A stretch of DNA of 64,000 nucleotides from assembly GCF_004153545.1 (NCBI RefSeq), contig NZ_SDVA01000005.1:62001-126000 (forward strand), read 5' to 3'. Origin of the DNA: Serinicoccus sediminis. GTDB taxonomy: Bacteria > Actinomycetota > Actinomycetes > Actinomycetales > Dermatophilaceae. Position numbers and translations under genes: made by a program. The notes beneath the pieces are model-generated. The model made no database searches. It had not been told where the DNA came from and was given only the letters and a program-made list of their open reading frames with translations. Shown here piece by piece: positions 1 through 9,929 of the stretch (positions within the stretch are counted from its first letter, which is position 1; each line of letters starts with the position of its first letter).

Positions 1-1
1 C

Positions 2-835
2 GAGACGGCCGCGGTGACGAGCTCCTTCGTCGGGCCGTCCTGGGGTGAGACGGTGACCCAGCAGGCCATCATCGCGCTGGCGGTCTTCCTCGCCCTCGTC
101 ACCCTGGTCCTGACGTTCTACTTCCACACGTGGAAGATGGCGGTCGCCGCCCTCGTCGCGCTGGTGCACGACGTCCTCTTCACCGTGGGCATCTACGCGC
201 TGCTGGGCATCGAGGTGTCGCCCGCCTCGGTCATCGGCTTCCTCACCATCCTCGGCTACTCGATCTACGACACCATCGTCGTCTTCGACAAGGTCCGGGA
301 GAACACCGACCACGCCTTCGACACCAAGCGGCAGACGTATGGCGAGGCCGCCAACCAGGCGGTCAACCAGACCCTCGTCCGGTCGATCAACACCTCGGTC
401 GTCGCGCTGCTGCCGGTGGCCGTCATCCTCGTCATGGGGGTCACCCTCATCGGTCCGGGGACGTTGGTGGACCTGTCGTGGGCGCTGTTCATCGGCATCG
501 CGGTCGGCACCTTCTCCTCGATCTTCATCGCCACGCCGCTGCTGGTGCAGCTGCGGCAGGGTGAGCTGATGGTGCGCCGGCACGACGCGCAGGTGACCCG
601 CCGGCGGGAACGTCGGGACGAGCGCTCGACCCCGCACGCCGACGACGAGCTGCTGGACACGACCGACGAGGAGTCGGACGACGCCGAGCTCGTCGGGGCC
701 GGCACCGGGTCGCAGGGGGGCGCGTCGCGCGCCCCCGGGACGACGCGGGGCGACCAGGCGCCGGGGCGTCAGCTGCACCCGTACGCCCAGCGCGGGCCGC
801 GCAACCAGCCGAAGCGCAAGCGCCGTGGGCGCTGA
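2..835 (+). CDS. secF: SecF, protein-export membrane protein (5' end outside window)
   Basis: C-terminal part of SecF, the partner of SecD that uses the proton gradient to help SecYEG-exported proteins leave the membrane. The reading frame is open from base 2, so the N-terminus lies upstream of the window. Visible are the last transmembrane segments and the family signature ILGYSIYDTIVVFDKVREN. A long charged, low-complexity cytoplasmic tail follows the last helix, rich in Arg, Asp and Glu and ending in a Lys/Arg-rich patch. The 3' end overlaps apt by 11 bp, the usual secD-secF-apt-rel arrangement of actinobacteria. Confidence 0.95.
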   Translation, partial: ETAAVTSSFVGPSWGETVTQQAIIALAVFLALVTLVLTFYFHTWKMAVAALVALVHDVLFTVGIYALLGIEVSPASVIGFLTILGYSIYDTIVVFDKVRENTDHAFDTKRQTYGEAANQAVNQTLVRSINTSVVALLPVAVILVMGVTLIGPGTLVDLSWALFIGIAVGTFSSIFIATPLLVQLRQGELMVRRHDAQVTRRRERRDERSTPHADDELLDTTDEESDDAELVGAGTGSQGGASRAPGTTRGDQAPGRQLHPYAQRGPRNQPKRKRRGR

Positions 836-1388
836 AGCGGGGGCGGTGACGGGGTCCGTGCCCGACGCCCGGCTGGCCGCGGACGTGCTCGCCGGGATGC
901 GTGACATCCCCGACTTCCCCGAGGAGGGCGTGGTCTTCAAGGACTTCACACCCGTGCTCCTCGACCGTGGGCTGCGGGACCGGATCGTCACCGACACGGT
1001 GCAGCGGCGGCAGGGCCAGGTGGACGTGGTCGCGGGCATCGAGGCCCGGGGGTTCATCCTCGGCTCGATGGTGGCGCACGCGCTCGGCGTCGGCTTCGTG
1101 CCCGTGCGCAAGGCCGGCAAGCTGCCGGCGGCCGTGCACCGCCAGTCCTACACGCTGGAGTACGGCACGGCCACCCTGGAGATCCACCAGGACGCCGTCT
1201 CCCACCACGAGCGGGTCCTGGTCGTCGACGACGTGCTCGCCACCGGAGGCACGCTGGCCGCGACCTGCGAGCTCATCGAGCGCTGCGGTGCCAGCGTGGC
1301 CGCCATCGAGCTGGTCCTGGAGATCGAGGCGCTGGCGGGTCGGGCCCGGCTCGGCGGCTACGACCTGCACTGCCTCACCAGCGTCTGA
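825..1388 (+). CDS. apt: Adenine phosphoribosyltransferase
   Basis: Converts adenine and PRPP to AMP (purine salvage, cytoplasm). The 187-residue protein is normal for the family. The PRPP-binding motif RVLVVDDVLATGGT lies near residue 130, and the N-terminal half carries the family segment IPDFPEEGVVFKDFTPVL. The GTG start at 825 lies inside secF, which implies translational coupling; a second GTG at 846 is possible. The next gene, rel, has its own promoter 63 bp downstream. Confidence 0.95.
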   Translation: MGAEAGAVTGSVPDARLAADVLAGMRDIPDFPEEGVVFKDFTPVLLDRGLRDRIVTDTVQRRQGQVDVVAGIEARGFILGSMVAHALGVGFVPVRKAGKLPAAVHRQSYTLEYGTATLEIHQDAVSHHERVLVVDDVLATGGTLAATCELIERCGASVAAIELVLEIEALAGRARLGGYDLHCLTSV

Positions 1389-1439
1389 ACGGGCCCACCG
1401 CAGCGGTCACCGGGATGCCGACCCGCCGCGGCCACCGCC

Positions 1440-1445
1440 TATGAT
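1440..1445 (+). promoter_or_regulatory. -10 element of a leaderless rel promoter
   Basis: TATGAT ends seven positions before the A of the rel ATG at 1452, so transcription would begin at or next to the start codon. No ribosome binding site lies between. No clear -35 is visible. Confidence 0.6.
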
Positions 1446-1451
1446 CTGTGC

Positions 1452-3770
1452 ATGAGCGAGCCCGCAGCGACCACCCCACCCGCCAGGGTGGGCGGTGGCC
1501 TGCGGCCCCGGTGGGCCCGGCTCGGCGGGGCCCGGACGACCGCGAACCCCGCGCTTGAGCCGCTGCTGCGCTCGGTGCGGGCCACCCATCCCAAGGCCGA
1601 CCTCGGGCTCATCGAGCGGGCCTACGCCGTCGCCGACGAGATGCACAAGGGCCAGCTGCGCAAGAGCGGTGACGCCTACATCACCCACCCCCTCGCGGTG
1701 GCGACGATCCTGGCCGAGCTCGGCATGACGCCCTCGACCATCGCGGCGGCGCTGCTGCACGACACGGTCGAGGACACGCCATACTCGCTGGAGCAGCTGC
1801 GCCGCGACTTCGGTGACGAGATCGCGATGATGGTCGACGGGGTCACCAAGCTCGACAAGATGACCTACGGCGACGCCGCCCAGGCGGAGACCGTCCGCAA
1901 GATGGTGGTCGCGATGGCGCGCGACATCCGGGTGCTCGTCATCAAGCTCGCCGACCGGCTGCACAACGCGCGGACGTGGCGCTACGTCTCGCCCGAGAGC
2001 GCGGCGCGCAAGGCCTCGGAGACGCTGGAGATCTACGCCCCGCTCGCGCACCGGCTGGGGATGAACACCATCAAGTGGGAGCTGGAGGACCTCTCCTTCG
2101 CCCAGCTCTACCCCAAGGTCTACGACGAGATCGTGCGCATGGTCGCCGACCGCGCGCCGGCCCGGGAGGAGATGCTCTCCCGGATCCGCGGCGAGATCGC
2201 CGACGAGCTGCGGACCGCCAAGATCCGGGCCACCGTCACCGGTCGCCCCAAGCACTACTACTCGGTCTACCAGAAGATGATCGTGCGGGGGCACGACTTC
2301 GAGAAGATCTACGACCTGGTCGGGGTGCGCGTCCTCGTCGACTCGATCCAGGACTGCTACGCGGTGCTCGGCGCCCTGCACAACCGGTGGAACCCGGTGG
2401 CCGGGCGGTTCAAGGACTACATCGCGATGCCGAAGTTCAACATGTACCAGTCGCTGCACACCACGGTCATCGGGCCGGGCGGCAAGCCGGTGGAGATCCA
2501 GATCCGCACCTTCCAGATGCACCGGCGCGCGGAGTACGGCGTCGCGGCGCACTGGAAGTACAAGGAGCAGGGGCCGGACGGGTCCCGCGCCGTGGCCGGG
2601 GCCGACGGGGGACCGGGCGCGCTGGAGGGGATGCAGTGGCTGCGCCAGCTCATCGACTGGCAGCAGGAGACCTCCGACCCGGGGGAGTTCCTCGACTCGC
2701 TGCGCTTCGAGATGGGCGCCGCCGAGGTCTACGTCTTCACCCCCGACGGCGACGTCATCGCGCTGCCGGCCGGGGCGACGCCCGTCGACTTCGCGTATGC
2801 CGTGCACACCGAGGTCGGGCACCGCTGCGTCGGGGGGCGGGTCAACGGCAAGCTGGTGTCGCTGGACTCCGAGCTCAGCAACGGCGACGTGTGCGAGATC
2901 ATCACGAGCAAGGCGCAGGACGCCGGGCCCAGCCGGGACTGGCTGAGCTTCGTCAAGAGCGCACGGGCCCGCAACAAGATCCGGCAGTGGTTCACCCGTG
3001 AGCGGCGCGAGGAGATGGTCGAGTCCGGCAAGGACGAGATCGCCAAGGTGCTGCGCAAGCAGAACGCCCCGCTGCAGCGGCTCATGAGCCACGACACGCT
3101 CACCGCGGTGGCGCAGGGGCTCAACTACAAGGACATCGACGGCCTCTTCGCCGCCGTCGGCGAGGGGCACGTCTCGGCCCAGCACGTCGTCAAGCAGCTC
3201 ACCGCCACCCTCGGCGGCGAGGACGGCACCGAGGAGGACCTGGCCGAGGCGGTGCGGCCGCGACGCGGCCGGGTCGCCCAGTCCGACCCGGGGGTCACCG
3301 TCGTGGGCGCGGACGACATCTGGGTCAAGATCGCCAAGTGCTGCACCCCGGTGCCCGGCGACCCCATCCTCGGCTTCGTCACCCACGGCAAGGGCGTGTC
3401 CGTGCACCGCACCGACTGCACCAACGCCAAGGAGCTGCAGGACAAGTCCGCCGAGCGCATCATCCGGGTGGCATGGGCGCCGACCGCCAGCAGCCTCTTC
3501 CTCGTCAACATGCAGGTCGAGGCGCTGGACCGGGCGGCGCTGCTGTCGGACATCACCCGGGTGCTCTCCGAGCAGCACGTCAACATCCTGTCCGCCTCGG
3601 TGCAGACGAGCCGCGACCGGGTGGCGCTGTCGAAGTTCACCTTCGAGATGGCCGACCCGTCACACCTGGAGTCCGTGCTGCGGGCGGTGCGCCGCATCCC
3701 GGCGGTGCTCGACGCCTACCGGGTCACCGGCACCGCCAGCACCGACCCGCACCGCCGCGCCCACGCCTGA
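1452..3770 (+). CDS. rel: Bifunctional (p)ppGpp synthetase/hydrolase Rel
   Basis: Makes and degrades the alarmone (p)ppGpp in the stringent response, acting on stalled ribosomes. It has 772 residues, the usual long-Rel size. Domains in order: an HD hydrolase (His79-Pro80, His103-Asp104, Glu107-Asp108), a synthetase domain ([12 protein letters not shown] near residue 265 and [11 protein letters not shown] near 286), a TGS domain ([14 protein letters not shown] near 426), a Cys-Cys region ([10 protein letters not shown] near 630) and a C-terminal ACT domain from about 680. The HD residues are intact, so the enzyme should be bifunctional. It converges on the aminopeptidase gene across a long inverted repeat. 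Confidence 0.97.
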   Translation: MSEPAATTPPARVGGGLRPRWARLGGARTTANPALEPLLRSVRATHPKADLGLIERAYAVADEMHKGQLRKSGDAYITHPLAVATILAELGMTPSTIAAALLHDTVEDTPYSLEQLRRDFGDEIAMMVDGVTKLDKMTYGDAAQAETVRKMVVAMARDIRVLVIKLADRLHNARTWRYVSPESAARKASETLEIYAPLAHRLGMNTIKWELEDLSFAQLYPKVYDEIVRMVADRAPAREEMLSRIRGEIADELRTAKIRATVTGRPKHYYSVYQKMIVRGHDFEKIYDLVGVRVLVDSIQDCYAVLGALHNRWNPVAGRFKDYIAMPKFNMYQSLHTTVIGPGGKPVEIQIRTFQMHRRAEYGVAAHWKYKEQGPDGSRAVAGADGGPGALEGMQWLRQLIDWQQETSDPGEFLDSLRFEMGAAEVYVFTPDGDVIALPAGATPVDFAYAVHTEVGHRCVGGRVNGKLVSLDSELSNGDVCEIITSKAQDAGPSRDWLSFVKSARARNKIRQWFTRERREEMVESGKDEIAKVLRKQNAPLQRLMSHDTLTAVAQGLNYKDIDGLFAAVGEGHVSAQHVVKQLTATLGGEDGTEEDLAEAVRPRRGRVAQSDPGVTVVGADDIWVKIAKCCTPVPGDPILGFVTHGKGVSVHRTDCTNAKELQDKSAERIIRVAWAPTASSLFLVNMQVEALDRAALLSDITRVLSEQHVNILSASVQTSRDRVALSKFTFEMADPSHLESVLRAVRRIPAVLDAYRVTGTASTDPHRRAHA

Positions 3771-3781
3771 GCCCCCGGCGA

Positions 3782-3835
3782 CGTTCTGGACATACGTTTC
3801 TGGGGGACGGGCCCCACCTTCCTATGTCCAGAACG
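3782..3835. terminator. Nested inverted repeat between convergent rel and M18 genes
   Basis: Thirteen-base arms (CGTTCTGGACATA at 3782-3794 and its complement at 3823-3835) enclose a 28-base loop that has its own GGGG/CCCC pairing. The position suits a bidirectional terminator, but there is no T-tract. The AT-richer arms are unlike the surrounding DNA, so a small palindromic repeat element is also possible. Confidence 0.6.
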
Positions 3836-3855
3836 CGGCGAGCTGCCGCGTGCGC

Positions 3856-5196
3856 TCAGGCGGGCGAGAGGAAGGCGGCCAGCGCGGCGGCATACCCCGC
3901 CTGGTCGAGGGTGCCGCAGATCTCGCGCGTGGAGTGCATCGACAGCACCGGGGCGCCGAAGTCCACGGTCGTCGCGCCGGTGAGCGCCGAGGTCATCGGG
4001 CCGACGGTGGACCCGCAGGGCAGGTCTGAGCGGGTGACGAAGGTCTGCATCGGCACCCCCGCCTGCTCGCAGGCCAGCGCGAAGGCGGCCGCGCCGAGGG
4101 AGTCGGTGGCGTAGCGCAGGTTGGTGTTGACCTTGAGCACCGGCCCGCCGTTCATGTGGATCGGGTGCTCGGGCTCGTGCCGCTCGGGGTAGTTGGGATG
4201 GGTGGCGTGAGCCATGTCGCCGGAGGCGACGACCGTCCCGGCCAGCGCCCGCCAGTAGTCCTCCCTGGTCCCGCCGGCGGCCAGGACGATCCGCTCCAGC
4301 CACGCGGGCAGCAGGGTCGACTGGGCGCCGCGCTCGGAGGTGCTGCCGACCTCCTCGTGGTCGAAGAGCACGATGACCGGCACCGTGGGCACAGCCGCAT
4401 CGACGGGCTCGGCGACGGCCTGCAGCAGGGCCCGGACCGCGGCGTACGACGTCGCGAGGTTGTCGAGACGGGCGGAGGCGACGAGCTCGCCGTCACCGCC
4501 GATGCGTCGCGCGGGCGTGAGGTCGTGGGTCATGGCGTCGAAGCCGAGCAGGTCCTCGCGCGCGACACCGACCCGGTCCGCGAGCCAGTCGCCGAAGCCA
4601 CCGGTGCTCCCGCTCCCGGGGCTCCAGTGCGGCGCCAGGTGCTGCTGGTCGTTGAGGTTGAGCCCCTCGGTGCGGACCGTGCGGTCGAGGTGGATCGCCA
4701 GCTGGGACACCCGCAGCAGCGGGTCGTCGCGCCGCCACAGGTGCTGGGTGACGCCACCGGGGGCGTCGGTGTCGCGCACCGCGACGCGGCCGGAGAGGCC
4801 CAGGTCGCGGTCGAGCCACGAGTTGGTCAACGCGCCGCCGTAGACCTCGACCCCCAGCATCCGCCAGCCGGCCCGGGTCCAGTCCGGGTGCGGCTTGACC
4901 CGCAGGTTGGGGGAGTCGGTGTGCGCGCCGACGACCCGGTATGCCGTGTGCGCCGGGCGGTCTGCCGGCAGGTGGGCGGTGGACCAGGCCAGCAGCGAGC
5001 CACCCCGGCGCACCACGTAGTGCCCCGGTGCGGCGGGGGTCGCCGCGGTCTCCGCGACCTCGGTGAACCCGGCCTCGACGAGCAGGTCGGCGGCGGAGCG
5101 CACGGCGTGGAACGGCGAGGGGGAGGCGTCCAGGTAGGTGCACAGGCCGTCGGCGACCTCGCCGACCTCGGTCGCGAGGCGGGTGAGGCTGCTCAC
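3856..5196 (-). CDS. apeB: M18 family aminopeptidase
   Basis: Zinc aminopeptidase of the aspartyl-aminopeptidase family, which removes N-terminal, often acidic, residues from peptides in the cytoplasm. It has 446 residues. Metal-site and active-site segments are present: VGAHTDSPNLRVKPHPD near residue 88, FDHEEVGSTSERGA near 279 and HPIHMNGGPVLKVNTNLR near 345. The chosen GTG start at 5196 overlaps the stop of the upstream DUF349 gene by 4 bp (GTGA), which indicates translational coupling. The exact peptide preference cannot be read from the sequence. Confidence 0.93.
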   Translation of the reverse strand: MSSLTRLATEVGEVADGLCTYLDASPSPFHAVRSAADLLVEAGFTEVAETAATPAAPGHYVVRRGGSLLAWSTAHLPADRPAHTAYRVVGAHTDSPNLRVKPHPDWTRAGWRMLGVEVYGGALTNSWLDRDLGLSGRVAVRDTDAPGGVTQHLWRRDDPLLRVSQLAIHLDRTVRTEGLNLNDQQHLAPHWSPGSGSTGGFGDWLADRVGVAREDLLGFDAMTHDLTPARRIGGDGELVASARLDNLATSYAAVRALLQAVAEPVDAAVPTVPVIVLFDHEEVGSTSERGAQSTLLPAWLERIVLAAGGTREDYWRALAGTVVASGDMAHATHPNYPERHEPEHPIHMNGGPVLKVNTNLRYATDSLGAAAFALACEQAGVPMQTFVTRSDLPCGSTVGPMTSALTGATTVDFGAPVLSMHSTREICGTLDQAGYAAALAAFLSPA

Positions 5197-6848
5197 CGGC
5201 TCAGGCCCCCACGGGCCGAGTCCAGCCAGAGCTGCTTGGTGGCCAGCTCGGACTCCAGGGCCGCGGCCTTGCGGTCGTCGCCGGCGGCGCGCGCCGCCTC
5301 CAGGTCGGCCCCGAGACCCTGCACGGCGCGCTCGAGCTGGTCGACCATGGACCGGGCCCGCGCGTCCAGCTCGGGGTCGGTCCGCCGCCACTGGGAGTCC
5401 TCGATGTCGCGGACCTTCTGCTCGACGGCCCGCAGGCGGTTCTCCACCCGCTTGATGTCGGCCCGCGGGACCTTGCCGGCCGCGTCCCAGCGGTCCTGCA
5501 CCCGGCGCAGCTCGGCCTTGGCCTGGTCGAGGTGGGCCTCGTCGACGGTGATGGCCTCGGCCTCGCCGAGCAGCGCCTCCTTGACCTTGAGGTTCTCGGT
5601 GAACTCCGCCTCCTCGGCCGCCACCACCTCGTCCTTGGCGTCGAAGAAGGAGTCCTGGGCGGCCTTGAACCGGGCCCACAGCGCGTCGTCGTCGGCCCGG
5701 GACGCGCGGCCGGCGCGCTTCCAGTCCTGCATGAGGCGCTTGAAGGCCCCGGCGGTCTGGCCCCAGTCCTTGCTCGTCGACAGCGCCTCGGCCTCGCGGA
5801 CCAGGCGCTCCTTGGTGGCCTTCGCGTGCCCGTGCTCCTCGTCGAGCTGGGCGAACCAGGCCTTGCGCATCTTGTCGAAGGCGGACCGCGCGTGGCTGAA
5901 CCGCTGCCACATCGCGTTCTCCGCCTCCTTGTCCAGGCGCGGCCCGGAGCGCTGGTGCGCCTTCCACTCGTCCAGCAGCTCGCGGATGCGGGCGCTGCTC
6001 TGCTTCCACTGCATCCGGCCCGGTTCGGTGGCGGCGATCTGCTCCGCCTCGGCCACGAGCTTCTCGCGCTCCTGGGCGGCCTGCGCCTTGGCCTTGACCC
6101 GCTCCTCCTGCTCGGTGCGCGACCGGGTCTTGACCTCCGCCTCGAGCTCCTTGGTGATCGCCTCGAGCGCGGCCAGGTCGCCGACGACGTGGGCCTCGCC
6201 GATCTGCTCCTTGAGGTGGGCCAGGGACTGCCGGGCGTCGTGCGCGGACATCTCGGTCCCGGCCAGGCGTGCCTTGAGCAGGTCGGCGGAGGCCAGCATC
6301 TCGTCGTACTTGCGGGCGAAGTAGGCCAGCGCCTCCTGCGGTGAGGCGCCGGGGTAGGACCCGACCTCGCGCTCGGTGCCGTCGGCCAGGGTCACGAAGA
6401 CGGTGCCGTCGTCGGCCACCCGCCCGTGCTTCATCGACTCGCTGGGGTCCGGGTGCGGCTCGGGGCTGGGGGCGGCGACGGCCGACGGCCGCGGCGCCGC
6501 CGGCTTGCGGGCGGCGAACATCGCGGGGGAGGGGGCCGACGGCTTCGGGGGAACCGGGGTCTGTGACTCGGCGGGTGCCTCGGGCTCGGCCGGTGCCTCC
6601 GGCGCAGCCGGCTCCTCTTCCTGCGCGGGAGCCTCTGCCGCGGGCTCGGTGGGAGTTTCGGCCTCGGACGGTGCGTCTGCCTCGCTCTCGGCCGGGCTGT
6701 GCGCCTCGGCCACGGTCTCCGCGTCCGCGGTCGCCTGCGGCTGCCCCTGGTCCGGTGCGCCGGTGGGCTCCACGTCCTGGGTCGCGGCCACCTGGGGCTC
6801 GGCCCCCTGGTCGTCAGGCTCGGTCGGGGAGGGCGTCTGCTCGGACAC
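5193..6848 (-). CDS. DUF349 coiled-coil protein
   Basis: Actinobacterial DUF349 family protein of unknown biochemical role, 551 residues from the chosen GTG. The first ~170 residues are low-complexity and rich in Pro, Ala and Glu. The rest is repeated DUF349 helical units with W/F-containing segments such as EHGHAKATKERLV and WKRAGRASRADD, strongly charged and probably coiled coil. The GTG at 6848 has a GAGAGG ribosome binding site 8 bases upstream; an in-frame ATG at 6887 is an alternative. It is translationally coupled to the M18 aminopeptidase, so the two products may act together, but that is only inference from the overlap. Confidence 0.88.
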   Translation of the reverse strand: MSEQTPSPTEPDDQGAEPQVAATQDVEPTGAPDQGQPQATADAETVAEAHSPAESEADAPSEAETPTEPAAEAPAQEEEPAAPEAPAEPEAPAESQTPVPPKPSAPSPAMFAARKPAAPRPSAVAAPSPEPHPDPSESMKHGRVADDGTVFVTLADGTEREVGSYPGASPQEALAYFARKYDEMLASADLLKARLAGTEMSAHDARQSLAHLKEQIGEAHVVGDLAALEAITKELEAEVKTRSRTEQEERVKAKAQAAQEREKLVAEAEQIAATEPGRMQWKQSSARIRELLDEWKAHQRSGPRLDKEAENAMWQRFSHARSAFDKMRKAWFAQLDEEHGHAKATKERLVREAEALSTSKDWGQTAGAFKRLMQDWKRAGRASRADDDALWARFKAAQDSFFDAKDEVVAAEEAEFTENLKVKEALLGEAEAITVDEAHLDQAKAELRRVQDRWDAAGKVPRADIKRVENRLRAVEQKVRDIEDSQWRRTDPELDARARSMVDQLERAVQGLGADLEAARAAGDDRKAAALESELATKQLWLDSARGGLSR

Positions 6849-6974
6849 GGTGGTGGCCTCTCGGATAGGGACCGCGAGCGCGACCATCGGGGTCGCCTCG
6901 ACATGACGTTGACCCCTCGACCCTACCCAACGCGGGCGCCCGCGGCCGGGGCGAGGTCGGGGCGTGGCGGTGCG

Positions 6975-6980
6975 TAGGGT
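6975..6980 (+). promoter_or_regulatory. -10 element (TAGGGT) of leaderless promoter
   Basis: TAGGGT ends 8 positions before the ATG at 6988. This supports 6988 over the in-frame GTG at 6964, which lies upstream of the -10. Confidence 0.55.
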
Positions 6981-6987
6981 CGGTCGC

Positions 6988-7701
6988 ATGTTCGTCCGCA
7001 GCGTCGTCGCTGACGCCTTCGCCACCAACTGCTACGTCATCGCCCCCGCCCCCGGGGAGGAGTGCGTCGTCGTCGACCCCGGGATCGGCGTCGAGGGGCG
7101 GGTGCAGGAGATCCTCGCCGAGCACCGGCTCCGCCCGGCCGCCGTCCTGCTCACCCACGGTCATCTCGACCACGTGTATGCCGTGACCCCGGTCTGCGCG
7201 GGCACCACCGCGGTCGGCCCCTACATCCACACCGACGACCGCTACCGGCTGCGCGACCCGCTCTCGTCCCTGAGCCCCGAGCTGGTGCTGGCCATGGAGC
7301 AGCAGTTCGGCCGCCGGGCGACCTGGACCGAGCCGGAGGAGGTCGTCGAGCTGGCCGACGCGCAGGACCTGGAGATCGCGGGCCTGCGGATCGGTGTGGC
7401 CCATGCACCGGGCCACACCGAGGGATCGGTGCTGTTCACCACCACGGGGGTGCCGGACGGCATACCGGCGGAGGAGCTGGACCGCACGGTGATCTCCGGG
7501 GACGTGCTCTTCGCCGGCTCCATCGGCCGCACCGACCTGCCGGGGGGCGACGGTGCGGCGATGCAGCGCAGCCTGCGCGACGTCGTCCTCCCCCTGGCCG
7601 ACTCCTCGCTCGTGCTCCCCGGGCACGGCCCGGCGACGACCATGGCGCGCGAGCGCGCGACCAACCCCTACCTCACGGCCCTGTCACCGGACGGCCGCTG
7701 A
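6988..7701 (+). CDS. Metallo-beta-lactamase-fold hydrolase (glyoxalase II-like)
   Basis: Cytoplasmic hydrolase of the glyoxalase II/MBL superfamily, 237 residues. The metal motif LTHGHLDHVYAV (HxHxDH) is followed by AHAPGHTEGSVLF, SGDVLFAGSIGRTDLPGG and the final LPGHGP histidine, so all expected metal ligands are present. Actinobacteria commonly carry such a gene near rel and hisS. The natural substrate is unknown (a thioester or mycothiol thioester is plausible). The ATG start is set by the TAGGGT -10 just upstream. Confidence 0.9.
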   Translation: MFVRSVVADAFATNCYVIAPAPGEECVVVDPGIGVEGRVQEILAEHRLRPAAVLLTHGHLDHVYAVTPVCAGTTAVGPYIHTDDRYRLRDPLSSLSPELVLAMEQQFGRRATWTEPEEVVELADAQDLEIAGLRIGVAHAPGHTEGSVLFTTTGVPDGIPAEELDRTVISGDVLFAGSIGRTDLPGGDGAAMQRSLRDVVLPLADSSLVLPGHGPATTMARERATNPYLTALSPDGR

Positions 7702-7704
7702 CCC

Positions 7705-8421
7705 CTACGCGTCGGCGCTGCCGGACCCCCCGGCGGCGGGGCCGGCGCCGTGCAGCTCGCGGTGCAGCCGCTGCATCCGGGCGTCCAGCTCCGCGGCGCT
7801 CGTCGCGGCGTCCTTGAGCTCGCCGAGCAGCCCTTCGGGCACGTTGCCGTCGTACTTGTAGTGGATCTTGTGCTCGGTGCTGGCCCAGAAGTCCATGGCG
7901 ATGGTGCGCAGCTGGACCTCGACGGGCACGTCCACCCGCCCGGTGGAGAGGAAGACCGGGATCTCGACGATCGCGTGCAGGCTGGCGTAGCCGTTGGCCT
8001 TCGGCTCGGCGATGTAGTCCGACACCCGCCGGATGGTCAGGTCGTCCTGCTGGGTGAGCAGGTCGAAGATGCGGTAGGCGTCGGTGACGAAGCTGCACGA
8101 CACCCGGATGCCCGCGATGTCGGTGATCTCCCGGCGGATGGTGTCGAGGTCGAGGGCCAGGCCGCGGCGCAGCACCTTCTCGCGCAGGCTGTCCGGCGAC
8201 TTCACCCGGCTGGAGACGTGCTCGATGGGGTTGTAGTCGTGCATGTGCGCGAACTCGTCGCGCAGGATCTCGATCTTGGTCTCGACCTCGCGCAGCCCGA
8301 ACTCGTACTCCAGCAGGAAGCGCTGCAGCTGCCCGCCCACCTCGCGCAGCTGGGCGGGCGTGATGCTGCCCTCCGCGGCGAGGGCGAGGGAGGGCGGCTC
8401 GGCAGCGGCAGCGGTGCTCAT
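7705..8421 (-). CDS. Small alarmone synthetase (RelA/SpoT synthetase domain only)
   Basis: GTP pyrophosphokinase of the YjbM/YwaC type, 238 residues, with no HD, TGS or ACT domain. Family segments: SSRVKSPDSLREKVLRR, DIAGIRVSCSFVTDAYRIFD, YIAEPKANGYASLHAIVEIP and VPVEVQLRTIAMDFWASTEH, which together carry the ATP- and GTP-binding residues. It should synthesise (p)ppGpp without being able to hydrolyse it, in addition to the long Rel in this window. A CATAGT -10-like hexamer 8 bases before the ATG suggests a leaderless transcript. It diverges from hisS and stops 3 bp from the MBL gene. Confidence 0.9.
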   Translation of the reverse strand: MSTAAAAEPPSLALAAEGSITPAQLREVGGQLQRFLLEYEFGLREVETKIEILRDEFAHMHDYNPIEHVSSRVKSPDSLREKVLRRGLALDLDTIRREITDIAGIRVSCSFVTDAYRIFDLLTQQDDLTIRRVSDYIAEPKANGYASLHAIVEIPVFLSTGRVDVPVEVQLRTIAMDFWASTEHKIHYKYDGNVPEGLLGELKDAATSAAELDARMQRLHRELHGAGPAAGGSGSADA

Positions 8422-8505
8422 GCCCCCCACTATGCCTCGCGGCGGCCCCGCGCGCCCGTGCCCGTGCCCGTCCGGCCGGCGGCGGGGGCACGGCATACCC
8501 CTCGA

Positions 8506-8511
8506 TAGACT
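8506..8511 (+). promoter_or_regulatory. -10 element (TAGACT) of leaderless hisS promoter
   Basis: TAGACT ends 7 positions before the GTG of hisS at 8518 with no ribosome binding site between, the leaderless geometry seen repeatedly in this window. Confidence 0.55.
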
Positions 8512-8517
8512 CCCCGG

Positions 8518-9915
8518 GTGATCTCCCCGCGCACGCCCTCCGGTGTCCTCGAGCTGCTGCCGCCCGAGCAGGTCGCCTTCCAGAGGATGCTGGACGCGAT
8601 CCGCTCCGGCTACGAGCGCTTCGGCTTCCTGCCCATCGAGACGCCCGTCTTCGAGCGCTCGGACGTGCTGCTCACCAAGACCGGCGGCGAGACCGAGCGG
8701 CAGGTCTACTTCGTGCAGTCGACGGGGGCGCTGGACAAGGCCCGGGCCGACGGCGGCGACGACACGCTGCCCGACCTGGCGCTGCGCTTCGACCTCACGG
8801 TGCCGCTCGCGCGCTACGTCGCGGAGCACGAGCACCAGCTGACCTTCCCGTTCCGCCGCTACCAGATGCAGCGCGTCTACCGCGGCGAGCGTCCGCAGCG
8901 GGGTCGCTTCCGCGAGTTCTACCAGTGCGACGTCGACATCATCGGCTCGGGCGAGCTCTCGGTCCGCCACGACGCCGAGGCGCCGGCCATCATCAACGCC
9001 ATCTTCACCGACCTGGCCATCGGCACCTTCACCATCCAGGTCAACAACCGCCGGCTGCTGCGCGGCTTCTACGAGGACCTCGGCATCACCGACGCCGAGG
9101 TCCAGGCCGCCGTGCTGCGGGAGGTCGACAAGCTCGACAAGCGGGGCGCCGACTACCTGCGGACCACCCTGACCGGGGAGGGGTTCGGGCTGTCCGAGGA
9201 GGTCGTCGAGCGCATCCTGGCCTTCGTGCAGACCCGCTCCAGCGGCCACGACGACGCCCTGGCCCGGTTGGCCGAGGTCGAGGCGGGGTCGACCGGCAGC
9301 AGCGCGCTCGCCGAGGGGGTGGCCGAGCTGCGCGAGGTGCTGTCGCTGGTGCGCGCCCTCGGGGTGCCGGAAGACAACTACTGCCTCAACTTCTCCATCG
9401 CGCGCGGCCTGGACTACTACACCGGGACCGTCTACGAGACGACCCTGGACGAGCACCCCGAGCTCGGCTCGATCTGCTCCGGCGGGCGCTACGACGACCT
9501 GGCCGGGCAGTACACGAGGTCGCGCCTGCCCGGGGTCGGCATCTCCATCGGCCTGTCCCGGCTGTTCTGGCAGCTGCGCGAGGCCGGGCTCGTCGACGCC
9601 TCGGCCGGACAGTCGACCGTGCAGGTCCTCGTGCCCCAGGTCGACCCCGCCCTGCTCGACGACCAGCTCGCGCTGGCCTCCCAGCTGCGGCACGGCGGCA
9701 TCAACACCGAGGCGGTCCTCGACGGCGGCAAGCTCGGCAAGCAGCTGCGGTATGCCGACCGCGCCGGGATCCGCTTCGTCGCCATCCTGGGCCCGCAGGA
9801 GGCCGCCGACGGCACGGTCACCCTCAAGGACCTGCGCCGCCAGGACCAGTTCACCGTGCCGCGCGACGAGGTCGTCAGCGCGCTGCGGGTCGAGCTGGCC
9901 CAGCCGCTGGTCTGA
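8518..9915 (+). CDS. hisS: Histidyl-tRNA synthetase
   Basis: Class II aminoacyl-tRNA synthetase charging tRNA-His, 465 residues. Visible landmarks are class II motif 2 ([20 protein letters not shown] then [12 protein letters not shown]), the histidine-binding segment [26 protein letters not shown], and motif 3 in [15 protein letters not shown]. The C-terminal part is the anticodon-binding domain. The GTG start follows a TAGACT -10 directly. The 3' flank is a 22-bp-period repeat array shared with the convergent cyclophilin gene. Confidence 0.97.
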   Translation: MISPRTPSGVLELLPPEQVAFQRMLDAIRSGYERFGFLPIETPVFERSDVLLTKTGGETERQVYFVQSTGALDKARADGGDDTLPDLALRFDLTVPLARYVAEHEHQLTFPFRRYQMQRVYRGERPQRGRFREFYQCDVDIIGSGELSVRHDAEAPAIINAIFTDLAIGTFTIQVNNRRLLRGFYEDLGITDAEVQAAVLREVDKLDKRGADYLRTTLTGEGFGLSEEVVERILAFVQTRSSGHDDALARLAEVEAGSTGSSALAEGVAELREVLSLVRALGVPEDNYCLNFSIARGLDYYTGTVYETTLDEHPELGSICSGGRYDDLAGQYTRSRLPGVGISIGLSRLFWQLREAGLVDASAGQSTVQVLVPQVDPALLDDQLALASQLRHGGINTEAVLDGGKLGKQLRYADRAGIRFVAILGPQEAADGTVTLKDLRRQDQFTVPRDEVVSALRVELAQPLV

Positions 9916-9929
9916 GGCGGGCCGGGCGC

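Noticed and set aside
6964-6987. GTG start at 6964 for the MBL-fold hydrolase
   Set aside because: The start would precede the TAGGGT -10, and the extra residues are not part of the conserved domain; the ATG at 6988 fits the leaderless geometry.
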